In this document: piece after piece, positions 37,701-44,729 of the stretch
Layout: every line of letters begins with the position of its first letter
Position numbering within the stretch: the first letter of the stretch is position 1
Origin: F1-120-MAGs238 sp964484185
Lineage (GTDB): Bacteria; Planctomycetota; Phycisphaerae; Phycisphaerales; UBA1924
Direction of reading: 5' to 3'
Assembly: GCA_964484185.1 (NCBI GenBank)
Contig: CAZAEQ010000006.1
Location: 1-64,000 of the forward strand
Length of the DNA stretch: 64,000 bases
Position numbers and translations under genes: made by a program
Notes under the pieces: model-generated
Told to the model about the DNA's origin: nothing
Seen by the model: the letters and a program-made list of their open reading frames with translations, nothing else
Databases searched by the model: none

Positions 37701-39227
37701 ACTGCATCGCGAAGCGTATTGGTCATGCCCGTGAATGATGCTCCGGTTGTAAGTGCAACTGGAGCGAGTGTCAACTACCAGGAAAACGCTGGGGCAATTG
37801 TCGTTGATGCCGAAATCGTAGTCACGGACCTGGATAGCCCAAATCTATCGGGCGCGACGCTCACCATGACTGGAAACTATTTCGGCGGCGAAGATACCCT
37901 CGCTCTCGCTGATCAAATGGGAATTTCAGCAGTATGGTCCGCAGTAAGTGGAAGGCTCACTCTGAGCGGCGTCGCCACGATCGCTCAGTATCAATCTGCG
38001 TTGCGTGCTGTGACTTACAGAAACAACTCTGATACTCCGTCAGACCTCGTTCGAGTGATTTCAATCGTGGTTCATGACGGTTCTGATTCGGCCATTGAAA
38101 CTACTCGCACTATTGCCGTGACGTCGGTCAACGATGCTCCCGCTGTACTCGCGAGCAACGCAGTCATTCAGTTCACCGAGGGAGATAATGCCGTCGTCTT
38201 AGATCCGGCATTGACGATAGCGGATGCCGATGGCGTCGCGCTGACTGGAGCAACTGTCTCGATAACCGGTAACTATGTCATCGGCGAAGATGTACTGGTT
38301 TTCACAGATCAACTCGGAATTACTGGCATTTGGTCAGGTGCAACGGGAACTCTCACGCTTAGCGGCGTCGCCACGCTTTCCAGCTATCAACTCGCATTGC
38401 GGACGGTGACATACACCAACCTCTCAGGCGTTCCGTCGCCATCGGCACGCACCATACGCTGGGCAATCAGTGACGGAACTGTTGAGAGTTCCGCCGCGGA
38501 AACATCGATCAATGTGAGCACGGCTTATGTTCCCATTGATGAATCCGAGATAAGGATGTTGGAGCTATCCCCGATTTCGGGTGAACCTGTAAGCGTGCGG
38601 GCCGAGATCGTGCTTACTGCCATACCCGCCTTCTACGAGCCCACGATTGAACCAATCGCCACCGAAGGCGTAGATATCCCCGATTTCGGCAGCGCCGGCA
38701 GCGATGGCCAGGACGGTGGTGATGTGGCGAAGGATTATCCTGCAGCTGAAGTGAAAGCAGAATCAAACCAGGGACCTGTTGGACCGATATCTGAGGTTGA
38801 GAAGACTGACTCGATTGACCAAACGCCCGAAGCTTCGAAAGAGGAAGCTGTACCTGCAACGTCGTCGCAGGTCGAGGTTCGTTCTGAATCGCCAGCCGCA
38901 GAAGTCGAGGCAACACCAGGACCAGAAATCGGAGTAGGACAACGCCCCATGCAACTCGACACGCCAATGAGTCCCGAACTTCTGCAAGAGCTTGGCAAGC
39001 TGCACGAGCAGTTGCAGGCGAGTGCTGGAAGCTCGCAAGTTACCGGGACCGTGGTTGCATGTTCTGCTGTTGCCGCGACCCTCGCGTATTCATTTCTGAA
39101 TTTCAAAGCTGGCATCAGCGGTATCGCAATGCTGCAGGCTCAGACGATGTGGGGATCACTTGACCCGTCCACGCTTCTGAAAGCTCAGTCATCCACAGTT
39201 CGAACTCGCTTCCTCTGGAAAAAGTAA
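28737..39227 (+). CDS. Giant surface protein with DUF4347 and 20 long tandem repeats
   Basis: The 3496-residue product begins with a short charged region and LLIELLEGRTFLS at about 52-64, the motif that opens many planctomycete giant secreted proteins. A DUF4347 domain follows (IDLVLIDGSLAAQDA through IVSHGNAGTFELG to NGGDWNLEIASAG). Residues about 255-625 hold seven units near 50 residues with an xFVVxWxGxGTGDxxGVxAQ core. Then come 20 tandem repeats of 132 residues. The tail is acidic and Pro/Glu rich, then one membrane segment (VVACSAVAATLAYSFLNF) and a short basic end. Start is uncertain: ATG 28737 has no binding site, while GTG 28794 is preceded by AAAGAGG. A surface adhesin or matrix role is inferred. 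It is followed after 20 bases by a diguanylate cyclase gene. Confidence 0.9.
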   Translation: MRSDWQSRASSISLERGVTVLQWLYRHLDRPHHGAGEQIVPVEALPVSPKKWLLIELLEGRTFLSTGIDLVLIDGSLAAQDAIARTAHTGAVVVIYDSRTDSSAEVLKRATDLAMTRGSHFESVSIVSHGNAGTFELGYDKIDVELLARSAEQWRAFGKMMVAGGNMYLFACETGSGTIGTVLVDELGRLTGRDVFASQNITGNGGDWNLEIASAGAHGKLNAGLEVPFDTRELESLTGVTLTIASGTEFRVNTTTTNTQNAGVPRAVAADANGNFVVTWESYDQDSLLTYGIYAQRYNAAGVAQGSEFLVNSASLLNDQRAPAIAMNASGDFIIAWEGTGLLGLFPGIYAQRYNAAGVAQGTEIAVDGTALSTFQRAAVAMDSSGKFVVVYQGPDASGEGIFARRYAADGTALGASFGVNVTTSNNQVRPDVAISASGGFVVTWSGEGTGDTAGVFASVYDSSGVVQAAEVRANTLTTGSQTRATVAAASDGGFVVAWSGNGTGDATGIWAQRMDSSLALVGSVIAVNVTTAGTQVGPSITMDPDNDFVIVWSGNGSGDGAGVFGREYAAGGTARTSEFLINTTTSGTQTNPSITAAGDNAYIATWDREGTGDTLGVFGQLFVNVPPAVSMTGSTLAFTENDSATVVDSGLSVSDTDDTVIAGATVTISANYANGEDVLAFTDQLGITGVWVAATGVLTLSGTASLANYQIALRAVTFANASESPSTGTRTITVVVNDGEDQSGAANRSISVTSVNDLPTLATTGTTLSYTESDGAVVVDAGVVVADIDTATLASATVTISGNYVNGEDALAFADQLGITGSWAASTGILTLSGTALLADYQTALRAITYANSSANPSTLSRTVSFVIHDGTNSSVAANRAISITAINNAPTVTTTGSTLGYTENDGAVAVDSGVTPADVDNTTLASATVTISGNYVNGEDVLSFVDQLGITGSWVAATGVLTLTGVASVANYQTALRAVTYANISNDPSTLSRTIAFVVHDGLLASSSASRTVSIASVNDAPIVTPTGSALAYTENDGAVIVDAGVLLTDADGTTIASATITISGNYVNGEDVLAFTDQLGITGSWLAATGVLTLTGTTSIANYQAAIRSITYSNGSDNPSTATRTISFVASDGVDSGLASTRSITITAVNDATTVTTTGSVLAYAENDGAAVVDSSVSLSDVDNMTLQSATVTISGNYVNGEDILAFVDQFGITGVWAASTGILTLTGVASLANYQSALRSITYTNGSDDPSVLARTVSFVVHDGTDASAAATRTISITAANDAPTVTTTGTTLVYTENDGAILVDGGLTISDADNATLASATVTLTGNYVNGEDVLAFADQLGITGIWAASTGILTLTGVTSVANYQAALRSITYANGSDNPSVLPRTVSFAVHDGTDESAAATRTIALTAVNDAPTAVTTGTDLAYTENDGAVVLDTGVTIADIDNSTLSSATVTISANYVNGEDLLAFVDQLGISGSWAASTGILTLTGVASLADYQTVLRTITYTNGSENPSVLVRTVAIVLNDGANSSAAATRNIALTAVNDAPTVVTTGSTLSYTENDGAVVADGGLTVGDVDNATLAGASVTISANYVNGEDVLSFTDQFGISGTWAASTGILTLTGVASVANYQIALRSITYSNVSDNPSVLLRTVSFVVNDGADASAAATRNITITAVNDAPTVTTTVSALSYTENDGAVVVDSGLTVADVDNNTLLSATVTISGNYVNGEDILAFTDQFGIAGTWAASTGTLTLTGAASLANYQAALRSITYTNGSDNPSAAARTVSYVVNDGTDSSVAAARTITIATGNDAPTVATTSSTLAYTENDGATVVDSGVTIADLDSAMLASATVTISGNYVNGEDVLVFTDQLGISGSFVAATGVLTLTGSASLADYQTALRSIAYLNGSDNPSTLSRTVSFLVHDGTDPSAAASRVISIAAVNDAPIVIATGSPLAYTENDGAIAVDTGITLGDMDDALLISATIAISGNYVNGEDSLLFTAQSGISGTWAASTGTLTLSGTATLANYQAAMRSIRYLNNSEIPSNATRTVTFVVDDGTVGSAAETRNIVLAPQNDAPVVITSGSTLGYLENGGAVVVDAGASVSDVDSTTLVAATVTISGNYVIGEDVLSFTDQLGITGSWVAATGVLTLSGVATVASYQSALRSITYTNGSDNPSVLARTVSFAVDDGTDPSATATRLIGITAVNDATVVVATGSALSYTENAGGVILDSGVTVTDLDNLTLVSATVTIIGSYVNGEDVLTFTDQSGIVGSWAAATGVLTLSGVASVAAYEAALRAVNYANVSNNPSTSMRTVTFVVSDGTDTSSPAERTIALFATNDAPTMSINGATLAYVENGGPIALDGSASILDPDNTTLVGASVSITGNYAIGEDVLAFVDQLGISGVWSASTGTLTLSGVASLAVYQSALRAVTYSNTSDDPSTASRTISCVVNDGVDTSTAASRLVSLAAVNDAPTVVTSGFVLAFIENGAAAVVDGGVSIADLDNVMLAGATVAITANYVNGEDALVFADQLGITGSWSATTGVLTLSGVASVESYQLALRTVRYSNVSDNPSIATRTVEFAVNDGADWSIAESRLVSVTAINDAPTVIATGTVLAYIENNGNVAVGAGLAIADADSSLIGSARFTIAGYVTGEDILEFTDQFGISSAWESSTGVLTLTGAATVSDYQSALRSVTYRNASEHPTTSNRIVSVVVHDGVGVSAAAMRVISIARVNDAPSLNMTSSILGYTENDGPVILDGAVSISDADDATLAGALLTISGNFVQGEDALEFTDQLGISGSWEAATGLLTLSGAASVANYQIAIRSIRYANTSENPSTLQRTVSVVVTDGTDNSLILTRAITIATVNDAPVVTNTGGMLEFTENGGSLPVDAGVSLSDLDTAVFSSATVSIAANYAAGEDVLTFVDQRGISGTWDSVNGVLVLSGLASIADYQFALRQVSYINVSDAPSSSIRIVEWVVNDGIDYSITASRSVLVMPVNDAPVVSATGASVNYQENAGAIVVDAEIVVTDLDSPNLSGATLTMTGNYFGGEDTLALADQMGISAVWSAVSGRLTLSGVATIAQYQSALRAVTYRNNSDTPSDLVRVISIVVHDGSDSAIETTRTIAVTSVNDAPAVLASNAVIQFTEGDNAVVLDPALTIADADGVALTGATVSITGNYVIGEDVLVFTDQLGITGIWSGATGTLTLSGVATLSSYQLALRTVTYTNLSGVPSPSARTIRWAISDGTVESSAAETSINVSTAYVPIDESEIRMLELSPISGEPVSVRAEIVLTAIPAFYEPTIEPIATEGVDIPDFGSAGSDGQDGGDVAKDYPAAEVKAESNQGPVGPISEVEKTDSIDQTPEASKEEAVPATSSQVEVRSESPAAEVEATPGPEIGVGQRPMQLDTPMSPELLQELGKLHEQLQASAGSSQVTGTVVACSAVAATLAYSFLNFKAGISGIAMLQAQTMWGSLDPSTLLKAQSSTVRTRFLWKK
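30618..38531 (+). repeat. 20 tandem 396-base (132-residue) cadherin-like repeats
   Basis: Twenty units occur in register, the first at 30618, the second at 31011 and the last at 38136. Each contains xLxYTENDGAVVVDxGV, SATVTISGNYVNGEDVL, DQLGITGSW, ANYQxALRxITY and VNDAP. The spacing is 396 bases with single-codon changes in two units. Units 2-11 are nearly alike in protein sequence, while units 12-20 are more diverged, with ENxG replacing ENDG in several. The pattern suggests recent amplification of the N-terminal half. Confidence 0.95.
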
Positions 39228-39247
39228 TCAACCCTTGTAATTGTTCA

Positions 39248-40834
39248 ATGACCCACGAACACGATGCAACTTCGATTGAACACAGCCACCAGCCGGTGGC
39301 AGGTGGTCAAGGTGCAGGCTCGCGGGCGCGAATGAAGTTGACTGGTATCGGGGCCGAACTGCGGATCAGTATCGCCCTCACCCTCATCACGATGTCATTG
39401 CTCGGCCTCGTGGTCGCCGTCGGACTGTGGCCCGATCAGAATCGCGCAATTGTGCAATCTCGCTCCGCCATGCTGGAAATGGTTGCAATATCCGCATCTC
39501 AGGCGGCCTCGCGAGGCGACGGCGCATCGATCATCCGATTGGTACAGCGTCTTGAGAATGGCGAGTTTCGTTTGCGTTCAGTCGCTGCGCGAAGCGCGAA
39601 CATGGAATTCTCCTACGAATCTGCCGATCACGCGGCTCAATGGAAAGGCGCATCGGAGACCGGGTCAACGTTGACGCACGCCAGACTGCCCGTCTTCGAA
39701 GGCACCCGCCGCTGGGGCGAGATCGAAGTGACCTTTGATGATCGCGATACCGCCAGCGTTCTTGGGATCGAAACGGGAACCCAGTCTCGCGCGTTCATCT
39801 TGATCGGGCTCAGCGCAGTGATGGTATATTGGCTGGCTGCACATCTGGTATTCCGGAAAATGCGATCATCGGCCGCGCTTCCCGATCAGTCACAGCTGGT
39901 GTTTGACGCCATGACCGATGCAGTTGTATTGCTTGATGAAAAATCGCGGATTGTGACAGCGAACAAAGTCTTCTGGAACATGACGCAGGAGTCGCCGGAA
40001 GACCTGCTTGGCAAAACGCCCGATGGTCTCAAATGGGCGTGCGAACGAACCAGCGATCTTGCCTGCTTGCCCTGGCGCGAGACGCTCAAAGATGGCATCA
40101 CACGAACGCGTCAACGGGTGCTTTTGAGCGGAACCGATGCAACACCGAGAATCCTGAACGCTTCCGCCGCGGCCATCTGCGGTCCTGCCGGCAATCCGAT
40201 GGGAGTCCTGATCACGTTTGACGATGTTTCGGCGATGGAAGCGCAGCTCAGTGAGAACGCCTCGTTGCTCTCAAGGGTCGCCTCAGCGAGCGCGGACCTG
40301 CAGCGCAAGAACGAAGAACTGCAGATTCTCGCAACCACTGATATCTTGACCGGGTGCTGCAATCGCCGGGCGATCTTCGACCACTTCAACAGGTTCTGGT
40401 CACTTTCTTCACGTAACAACGACCCGCTCGGATGCATCATGATCGACATCGACCATTTCAAACTGGTCAATGACAAACATGGTCACGCGGCTGGTGACAA
40501 GGTACTCGCGGAAGTTGGCCAACGGTTACGCGAACTGGTTCGGACAAGTGATGTGGCGGGCCGTTATGGCGGCGAGGAATTCTGCGTGATCGCGCCGGAG
40601 ACAACCCTCGCTCAAACTGAAATGCTCGCCGAACGCATCCGTCGCGACATTGAATCTACTCCCTGCGGCGGTCTGGCGATTACAGTCAGTCTTGGAATTG
40701 CCGCAAGAGATCAGGCTACGGAGGGCTTCGAGGCGTTGATCGCACGAGCTGATGCGGGTCTGTATTCCGCAAAACGAGCAGGGCGAAATCGCGTTGTGGC
40801 TGGCGTTGCGACTGATATTTCCAAAGCCGCCTGA
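39248..40834 (+). CDS. Membrane diguanylate cyclase with PAS domain
   Basis: The enzyme makes cyclic di-GMP from two GTP. The 528-residue product has a membrane segment at about 40-62 (ISIALTLITMSLLGLVVAV), a periplasmic sensor region to about 185, a second segment (AFILIGLSAVMVYWLAAHLVF), a PAS domain near 217-340 (VFDAMTDAVVLLDEKSRIVTANK), a short coiled stretch and a GGDEF domain at about 365-520. The active site reads GGEEF and an inhibitory RxxD site (RTSD) lies five residues before it, so product feedback is expected. There is no EAL domain. Only 20 bases separate it from the giant surface protein gene. Confidence 0.9.
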   Translation: MTHEHDATSIEHSHQPVAGGQGAGSRARMKLTGIGAELRISIALTLITMSLLGLVVAVGLWPDQNRAIVQSRSAMLEMVAISASQAASRGDGASIIRLVQRLENGEFRLRSVAARSANMEFSYESADHAAQWKGASETGSTLTHARLPVFEGTRRWGEIEVTFDDRDTASVLGIETGTQSRAFILIGLSAVMVYWLAAHLVFRKMRSSAALPDQSQLVFDAMTDAVVLLDEKSRIVTANKVFWNMTQESPEDLLGKTPDGLKWACERTSDLACLPWRETLKDGITRTRQRVLLSGTDATPRILNASAAAICGPAGNPMGVLITFDDVSAMEAQLSENASLLSRVASASADLQRKNEELQILATTDILTGCCNRRAIFDHFNRFWSLSSRNNDPLGCIMIDIDHFKLVNDKHGHAAGDKVLAEVGQRLRELVRTSDVAGRYGGEEFCVIAPETTLAQTEMLAERIRRDIESTPCGGLAITVSLGIAARDQATEGFEALIARADAGLYSAKRAGRNRVVAGVATDISKAA

Positions 40835-40898
40835 TCAGCGCGTACCGATACCGCTTCGGCCACTTCGAACGAACTTCGAAAGTAAACACTGACGCACT

Positions 40899-41258
40899 TC
40901 ACGCGTCATCAATTGCAGATGCTTCAAGCTGCAATCCCGCCAGTGCAGTCATCGGATCAGGCGCAAAACGGAAAACCTTATCCAGGCCCGAAACAATGAA
41001 AACCGTCCACACTTCGTCAGGCACCGAACAGAGTTTCAGCAGCCGATTATTCTCCGCAAGCGTCGCGCGAATTCTCAATAGCTGCGACAGGTTTGAAGAA
41101 TTGATATAGCTCACATTGGCGAAATTCAGCACGACATGCGGCGGCTTGTTCTTCCCAGCCTTCGTCAACCGATCAATTACAGACTGCAATTCCTCCGAGA
41201 GCGCGGGCTCATCGGAAAGTTCAGTCAATGCAATGCCTTTTGCCCAGTCCTTTGTCAT
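40899..41258 (-). CDS. STAS-domain protein (anti-sigma antagonist-like)
   Basis: The 119-residue product has the STAS fold: a strand with HVVLNFANVSYINSSNLSQLLRIR, in which the Ser after the Asn corresponds to the phosphorylated Ser of SpoIIAA-type proteins, and a later KLCSVPDEVWTVFIVSGLDKVF. Such proteins bind and release partner switches controlling sigma factors or secretion. No cognate kinase or phosphatase is nearby. A frame to 41309 exists, but the ATG at 41258 fits the domain start better. It lies between the diguanylate cyclase gene and gyrA, both convergent or tail-adjacent. Confidence 0.8.
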   Translation of the reverse strand: MTKDWAKGIALTELSDEPALSEELQSVIDRLTKAGKNKPPHVVLNFANVSYINSSNLSQLLRIRATLAENNRLLKLCSVPDEVWTVFIVSGLDKVFRFAPDPMTALAGLQLEASAIDDA

Positions 41259-41360
41259 ACTGATATCAGTGTATCGAAATCCTGCCTGAATTGTTCGCGA
41301 AACGCCCAAAACGGCGGCACTTCATTCGAAACAGCCGTTCCTGCGCCATTGCGGACCAGC

Positions 41361-44120
41361 TTACGCCGGTTCAGGTTGCGGTTGTTCTGTTTCTGGAAGG
41401 GAATCAGTGCTCGCCTGCGGAGTCTTGGCCGCAGATATCACCTTGTCGCCCTCGTGGAGCGAAACCACGCGGACTCCCTGCGTGCCGCGGCCAATCTTTG
41501 AGATCGAGTTGGCGGCAATACGGACGAGCTGCCCGCCCTTGGACACGACCACCACACCATCGGTTTCGCTGACCGCCAGAGCTGCGACCGAGACCCCGTT
41601 GCGTTCGGTGATCTTGATGTCAGCGCGACCCTTGCCGCCTCGGGATTGCGAGCGAGCCTTTCCGGTTTCCGGCTGCACGCGGAATTCGTCGACCGCAGTG
41701 CGTTTGCCGTAGCCGTTTTCGCAGATCGTGAGCAGGCAAAGATTGGCATCGAGCTGGGCCTTGCTGGTGACCGGGTCGCCATCGGCATCAGATTCCATGG
41801 GAATGTTGATGGCGCCGATGACTGCGTCTTTGACGCCTTCTTCTTCAGAGAGCTCAATGCCCTTCACGCCGCCTGCGCTGCGACCCATGAGACGGACATC
41901 GTCTTCAGGGAATCGAATCGCCTGCCCCTGTGCGGTGATGAGCATGAGGTCATCTGTGCCCTGGGTCAGCAGCACATCAAGCAGCGAATCGCCTTCGCGG
42001 ATATCGACCGCGATGATGCCGCCGCGGTTGACGTTGGTGTAGTCCTTGAGTGCGGTGCGTTTCACAATGCCGCGGCTGGTGACAAAGGTCAGGTAGCTGC
42101 TGCTGGCTTCAAAGTCTTTGACGGCCAGGTAAGCGCGGGTGGTCTCGCCTTCCTTCATTTCAAGCAAGTTCACCATCGCTCGGCCGCGGCTGGTGCGCGA
42201 CATTTCCGGAATCTCAAAGACCTTTTTCTTAAACACGCGCCCGGTGTTCGTAAAGAACAACAGGTCATCGTGCGTGCTTGCGACAAACACGCGTTCGACG
42301 AAGTCATCATCCTTCGCATCTGAAGCACGAATTCCCTTGCCGCCGCGGCCTTGCTCGCGGTAGGTATCAAGCGGCACACGCTTGATGTACCCCTGGTTCG
42401 AAATCGTGACTGCGACATCTTCCACCGGGATCAGCGCTGCGATGTTGTAATCCGCGCCGCCATCTTCGATTTGCGTCAAACGCGGCGATGCGTAACGAGC
42501 CCGCATCTCGAGGCAATCTTCGCGGATCATCGCAGTGACGCGCTTGTGATCAGACAGAATCAGTTCGTAGCCTTCGATTTCCGTAATGATCTGCGAGTAC
42601 TTATTGGCAAGCTTCTCAATTTCCAGCCCGACAAGCTGGATGAGCTGCATTCCACCGATGGTCTCCGCCTGGAACCGCGTAAGCAACACGCCGCCGTCAG
42701 CCTCGCTCGCGCGAACACGCTTCAGCAGCCGCTCCGGCAGCTTCGCCGCATACGGATGCGTCGCGGGAATCTGGTAGCGCCGATCCATCAACTTCTGAAT
42801 CGCCTCTTCGCGAGTCTTCGATGCGCGGATAATGCGAATCACTTCATCGATATCGCACACCGCGAAAATCGTGCCCTCAAGCTTGTGTGCATCCTTCTTC
42901 GCCTCGCGGAGCAGGAACGAAACCCTGCGGCGAATCACTTCAATGCGGTGCTCCACATAGCAATCAATCAGTTCGCGCAGCCCCATCGTCTTGGGCCGCT
43001 TGCCCACGATCGCGATGTTCAGCATCGAGAACGTATCTTGCAAACTCGTGAACTCGTAAAGCTGATTCTCGACAACCCGCGGGTCGCCGCCCTTCTTCAG
43101 TTCCACGATAATGCGAGTCTGCGCTTCGCGCCCCGACTCGTTGCGAACATCCGACACTTCCGTAATCTTCTCATCTTTCACCGCTTCCACAATCTGCTCA
43201 ACCAGCGTCGTCTGCACCAGCATGTACGGAATCGAATCGATCACAAGCTGCTGCCGCCCATTCGCCAGTTCTTCAGTATGGAGCGTCCCACGCACCATCA
43301 CTCGACCGCGGCCAGATGAATACGCCTCAAGAATCCCGCCGCGGCCGTGGATCACGCCGCCGGTTGGGAAGTCCGGGCCTTTGACGCCGTGGCGGATAAT
43401 CTCGCCATCGGCCCCAACCTCATCAGTCATCAACTGCTGCAGCGTGATCTCCGGAGTATCAACCACCCGGATAATCGCATCAAGGATTTCCGTCGGGTTC
43501 TGCGGCGGCAAACTCGTCGCCATACCCACCGCGATACCAATGCCGCCGTTGATCAGCAAATACGGGAACTTGCCCGGAAGCACCGTCGGCTCCTCGAGGC
43601 GTTCATCGTAATTGGGAACAAAATCCACCGTGTCCATGTGCAGGTCGGTGAGCATGTCAACCGCGCCGTGCGTCATGCGTGCTTCGGTGTAACGCATGGA
43701 AGCGGGGGGGTCGCCATCGATCGAACCAAAGTTGCCCTGCGGATCAACCATCGAGACGCGGATCTTCCAACCTTGTGCCATGCCGACGAGCGTGCCATAA
43801 AGGGCGGCATCGCCGTGCGGGTGATAGTTACCCATCGTGTCGCCGACGATCTTGGCACACTTGATGTGCTTGCGGCCCGGCCGCAGGTTCAGATCGTTCA
43901 TGCCGACGAGAATGCGCCGCTGACTGGGCTTCAAACCATCGCGCACATCGGGCAGTGCGCGGTCCATGATCGTGCTCATCGCATAGGTCAGGTAGCTGTC
44001 CTGAAGTTCGCGCAGAATGTCCTGGTCAACAATGTGGCCACCCGGAATGCCGCCGCCGGATCCGCCACCTGATTCAGTAGTATCTGCAGAACGGAGCAAC
44101 GAGCGAACCTGGTCATCCAT
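41361..44120 (-). CDS. gyrA: DNA gyrase subunit A
   Basis: GyrA cuts and rejoins DNA while gyrase adds negative supercoils. The 919-residue product carries the breakage domain: YAMSTIMDRALPDVRDGLKP at 46-65, the quinolone-region GDTMGNYHPHGDAALYGTLV, and the catalytic Tyr144 in SMRYTEARM. The C-terminal wrapping domain has six-blade-like repeats and a GyrA box QGRGGKG near residue 585, which separates it from topoisomerase IV. The position equal to E. coli Ser83 is Ala105 and to Asp87 is Gly109. The N terminus has a Gly-rich linker (SGGGSGGG) before the core. gyrB is not in the window. Confidence 0.95.
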   Translation of the reverse strand: MDDQVRSLLRSADTTESGGGSGGGIPGGHIVDQDILRELQDSYLTYAMSTIMDRALPDVRDGLKPSQRRILVGMNDLNLRPGRKHIKCAKIVGDTMGNYHPHGDAALYGTLVGMAQGWKIRVSMVDPQGNFGSIDGDPPASMRYTEARMTHGAVDMLTDLHMDTVDFVPNYDERLEEPTVLPGKFPYLLINGGIGIAVGMATSLPPQNPTEILDAIIRVVDTPEITLQQLMTDEVGADGEIIRHGVKGPDFPTGGVIHGRGGILEAYSSGRGRVMVRGTLHTEELANGRQQLVIDSIPYMLVQTTLVEQIVEAVKDEKITEVSDVRNESGREAQTRIIVELKKGGDPRVVENQLYEFTSLQDTFSMLNIAIVGKRPKTMGLRELIDCYVEHRIEVIRRRVSFLLREAKKDAHKLEGTIFAVCDIDEVIRIIRASKTREEAIQKLMDRRYQIPATHPYAAKLPERLLKRVRASEADGGVLLTRFQAETIGGMQLIQLVGLEIEKLANKYSQIITEIEGYELILSDHKRVTAMIREDCLEMRARYASPRLTQIEDGGADYNIAALIPVEDVAVTISNQGYIKRVPLDTYREQGRGGKGIRASDAKDDDFVERVFVASTHDDLLFFTNTGRVFKKKVFEIPEMSRTSRGRAMVNLLEMKEGETTRAYLAVKDFEASSSYLTFVTSRGIVKRTALKDYTNVNRGGIIAVDIREGDSLLDVLLTQGTDDLMLITAQGQAIRFPEDDVRLMGRSAGGVKGIELSEEEGVKDAVIGAINIPMESDADGDPVTSKAQLDANLCLLTICENGYGKRTAVDEFRVQPETGKARSQSRGGKGRADIKITERNGVSVAALAVSETDGVVVVSKGGQLVRIAANSISKIGRGTQGVRVVSLHEGDKVISAAKTPQASTDSLPETEQPQPEPA

Positions 44121-44499
44121 GAGTCAGGCATCCTTTTGAGGGCCGGATAGTCGAAAGCCAAACGTCTCGAAATCGGCGGCGGCACACGCCGCAGGAATGG
44201 GCCAATTTCGGGGCCAGCATCGAGCCAGCAAAGTGAGAACAAGAGGTCCGGAAATGATAGGCGCAGCGCAGGTTTTACGCCCGAAAATGGGCCTCTAATT
44301 GACACGTTTTCAGGTGTGTATTTTGAGGCTTTTTGATTGGAAAATGATGCACAAAAACGACATATTGAACACTCGACTGCATCCTGCCCCTACAGACCTA
44401 CCGCCAATAGCAGAGTGTCAGATAAAAAGGGCGAAGCGATGGAATTGCGCGACCTGTGAACAAGAAGATCGATTTGGCACGCCCTTCGCATTTCTGTAC

Positions 44500-44528
44500 T
44501 TGCGTATACCAGAGCAATCTGGTATAAG
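44500..44528 (+). promoter_or_regulatory. Promoter with palindromic operator
   Basis: TTGCGT (44500-44505) and TATAAG (44523-44528) are 17 bases apart, as in a sigma-70 promoter. The spacer is filled by a perfect inverted repeat, TATACCAGA (44505-44513) and TCTGGTATA (44518-44526), around GCAA. A dimeric repressor, for example of the GntR type, could bind there. The unit drives the small ORF at 44556. Confidence 0.6.
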
Positions 44529-44555
44529 TACAACCTAAGACGCAAGGAAGAAAAC

Positions 44556-44636
44556 ATGAAAGCTCTGATCCACATTTCAGCCCACCACCAGAAGATCGCG
44601 GTCCTTGCCTTCCTCAGCTACCTGGCCCTGTGTTAA
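44556..44636 (+). CDS. Small ORF of 26 codons
   Basis: The frame encodes MKALIHISAHHQ followed by KIAVLAFLSYLALC and a TAA stop. AAGGAAG lies six bases before the ATG, one of the best ribosome binding sites in the window. The peptide has a His-rich middle and a hydrophobic end that could sit at a membrane. It lies between a palindrome-covered promoter and a hairpin, giving a transcript of about 190 bases. CTGAATAACC occurs twice after the stop (44644 and 44662, 18 bases apart). It may be a leader peptide, a small membrane peptide, a type I toxin or simply part of a small RNA. No family is recognised. Confidence 0.5.
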   Translation: MKALIHISAHHQKIAVLAFLSYLALC

Positions 44637-44680
44637 ATCACGGCTGAATAACCGGTCGCAACTGAATAACCAATCATGCA

Positions 44681-44729
44681 CGAGCACGAAGGAAGCCTGG
44701 AAGGCGGAAATCGTGCTCGGCTCCTTTTT
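44681..44729 (+). terminator. Hairpin with T tract after the small ORF
   Basis: CGAGCACGA (44681-44689) and TCGTGCTCG (44711-44719) form a perfect nine-base stem, with TTTTT at 44725-44729 five bases after it. A competing pairing of AAGGAAGCC inside the loop with GGCTCCTT is also possible, so the element could switch forms. Confidence 0.6.

Noticed and set aside
30618..38531. Long repeat array as a CRISPR
   Set aside because: The unit is 396 bases, translates in one frame into a conserved domain and has no unique spacers.
38600..39227. PEP-CTERM-like sorting signal at the end of the giant protein
   Set aside because: A membrane segment is present, but there is no PEP motif before it and about 40 residues follow it, unlike exosortase targets.
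42351..43319. Forward frame of 322 codons inside gyrA
   Set aside because: It is the antisense shadow of the GyrA gene and has no family features.
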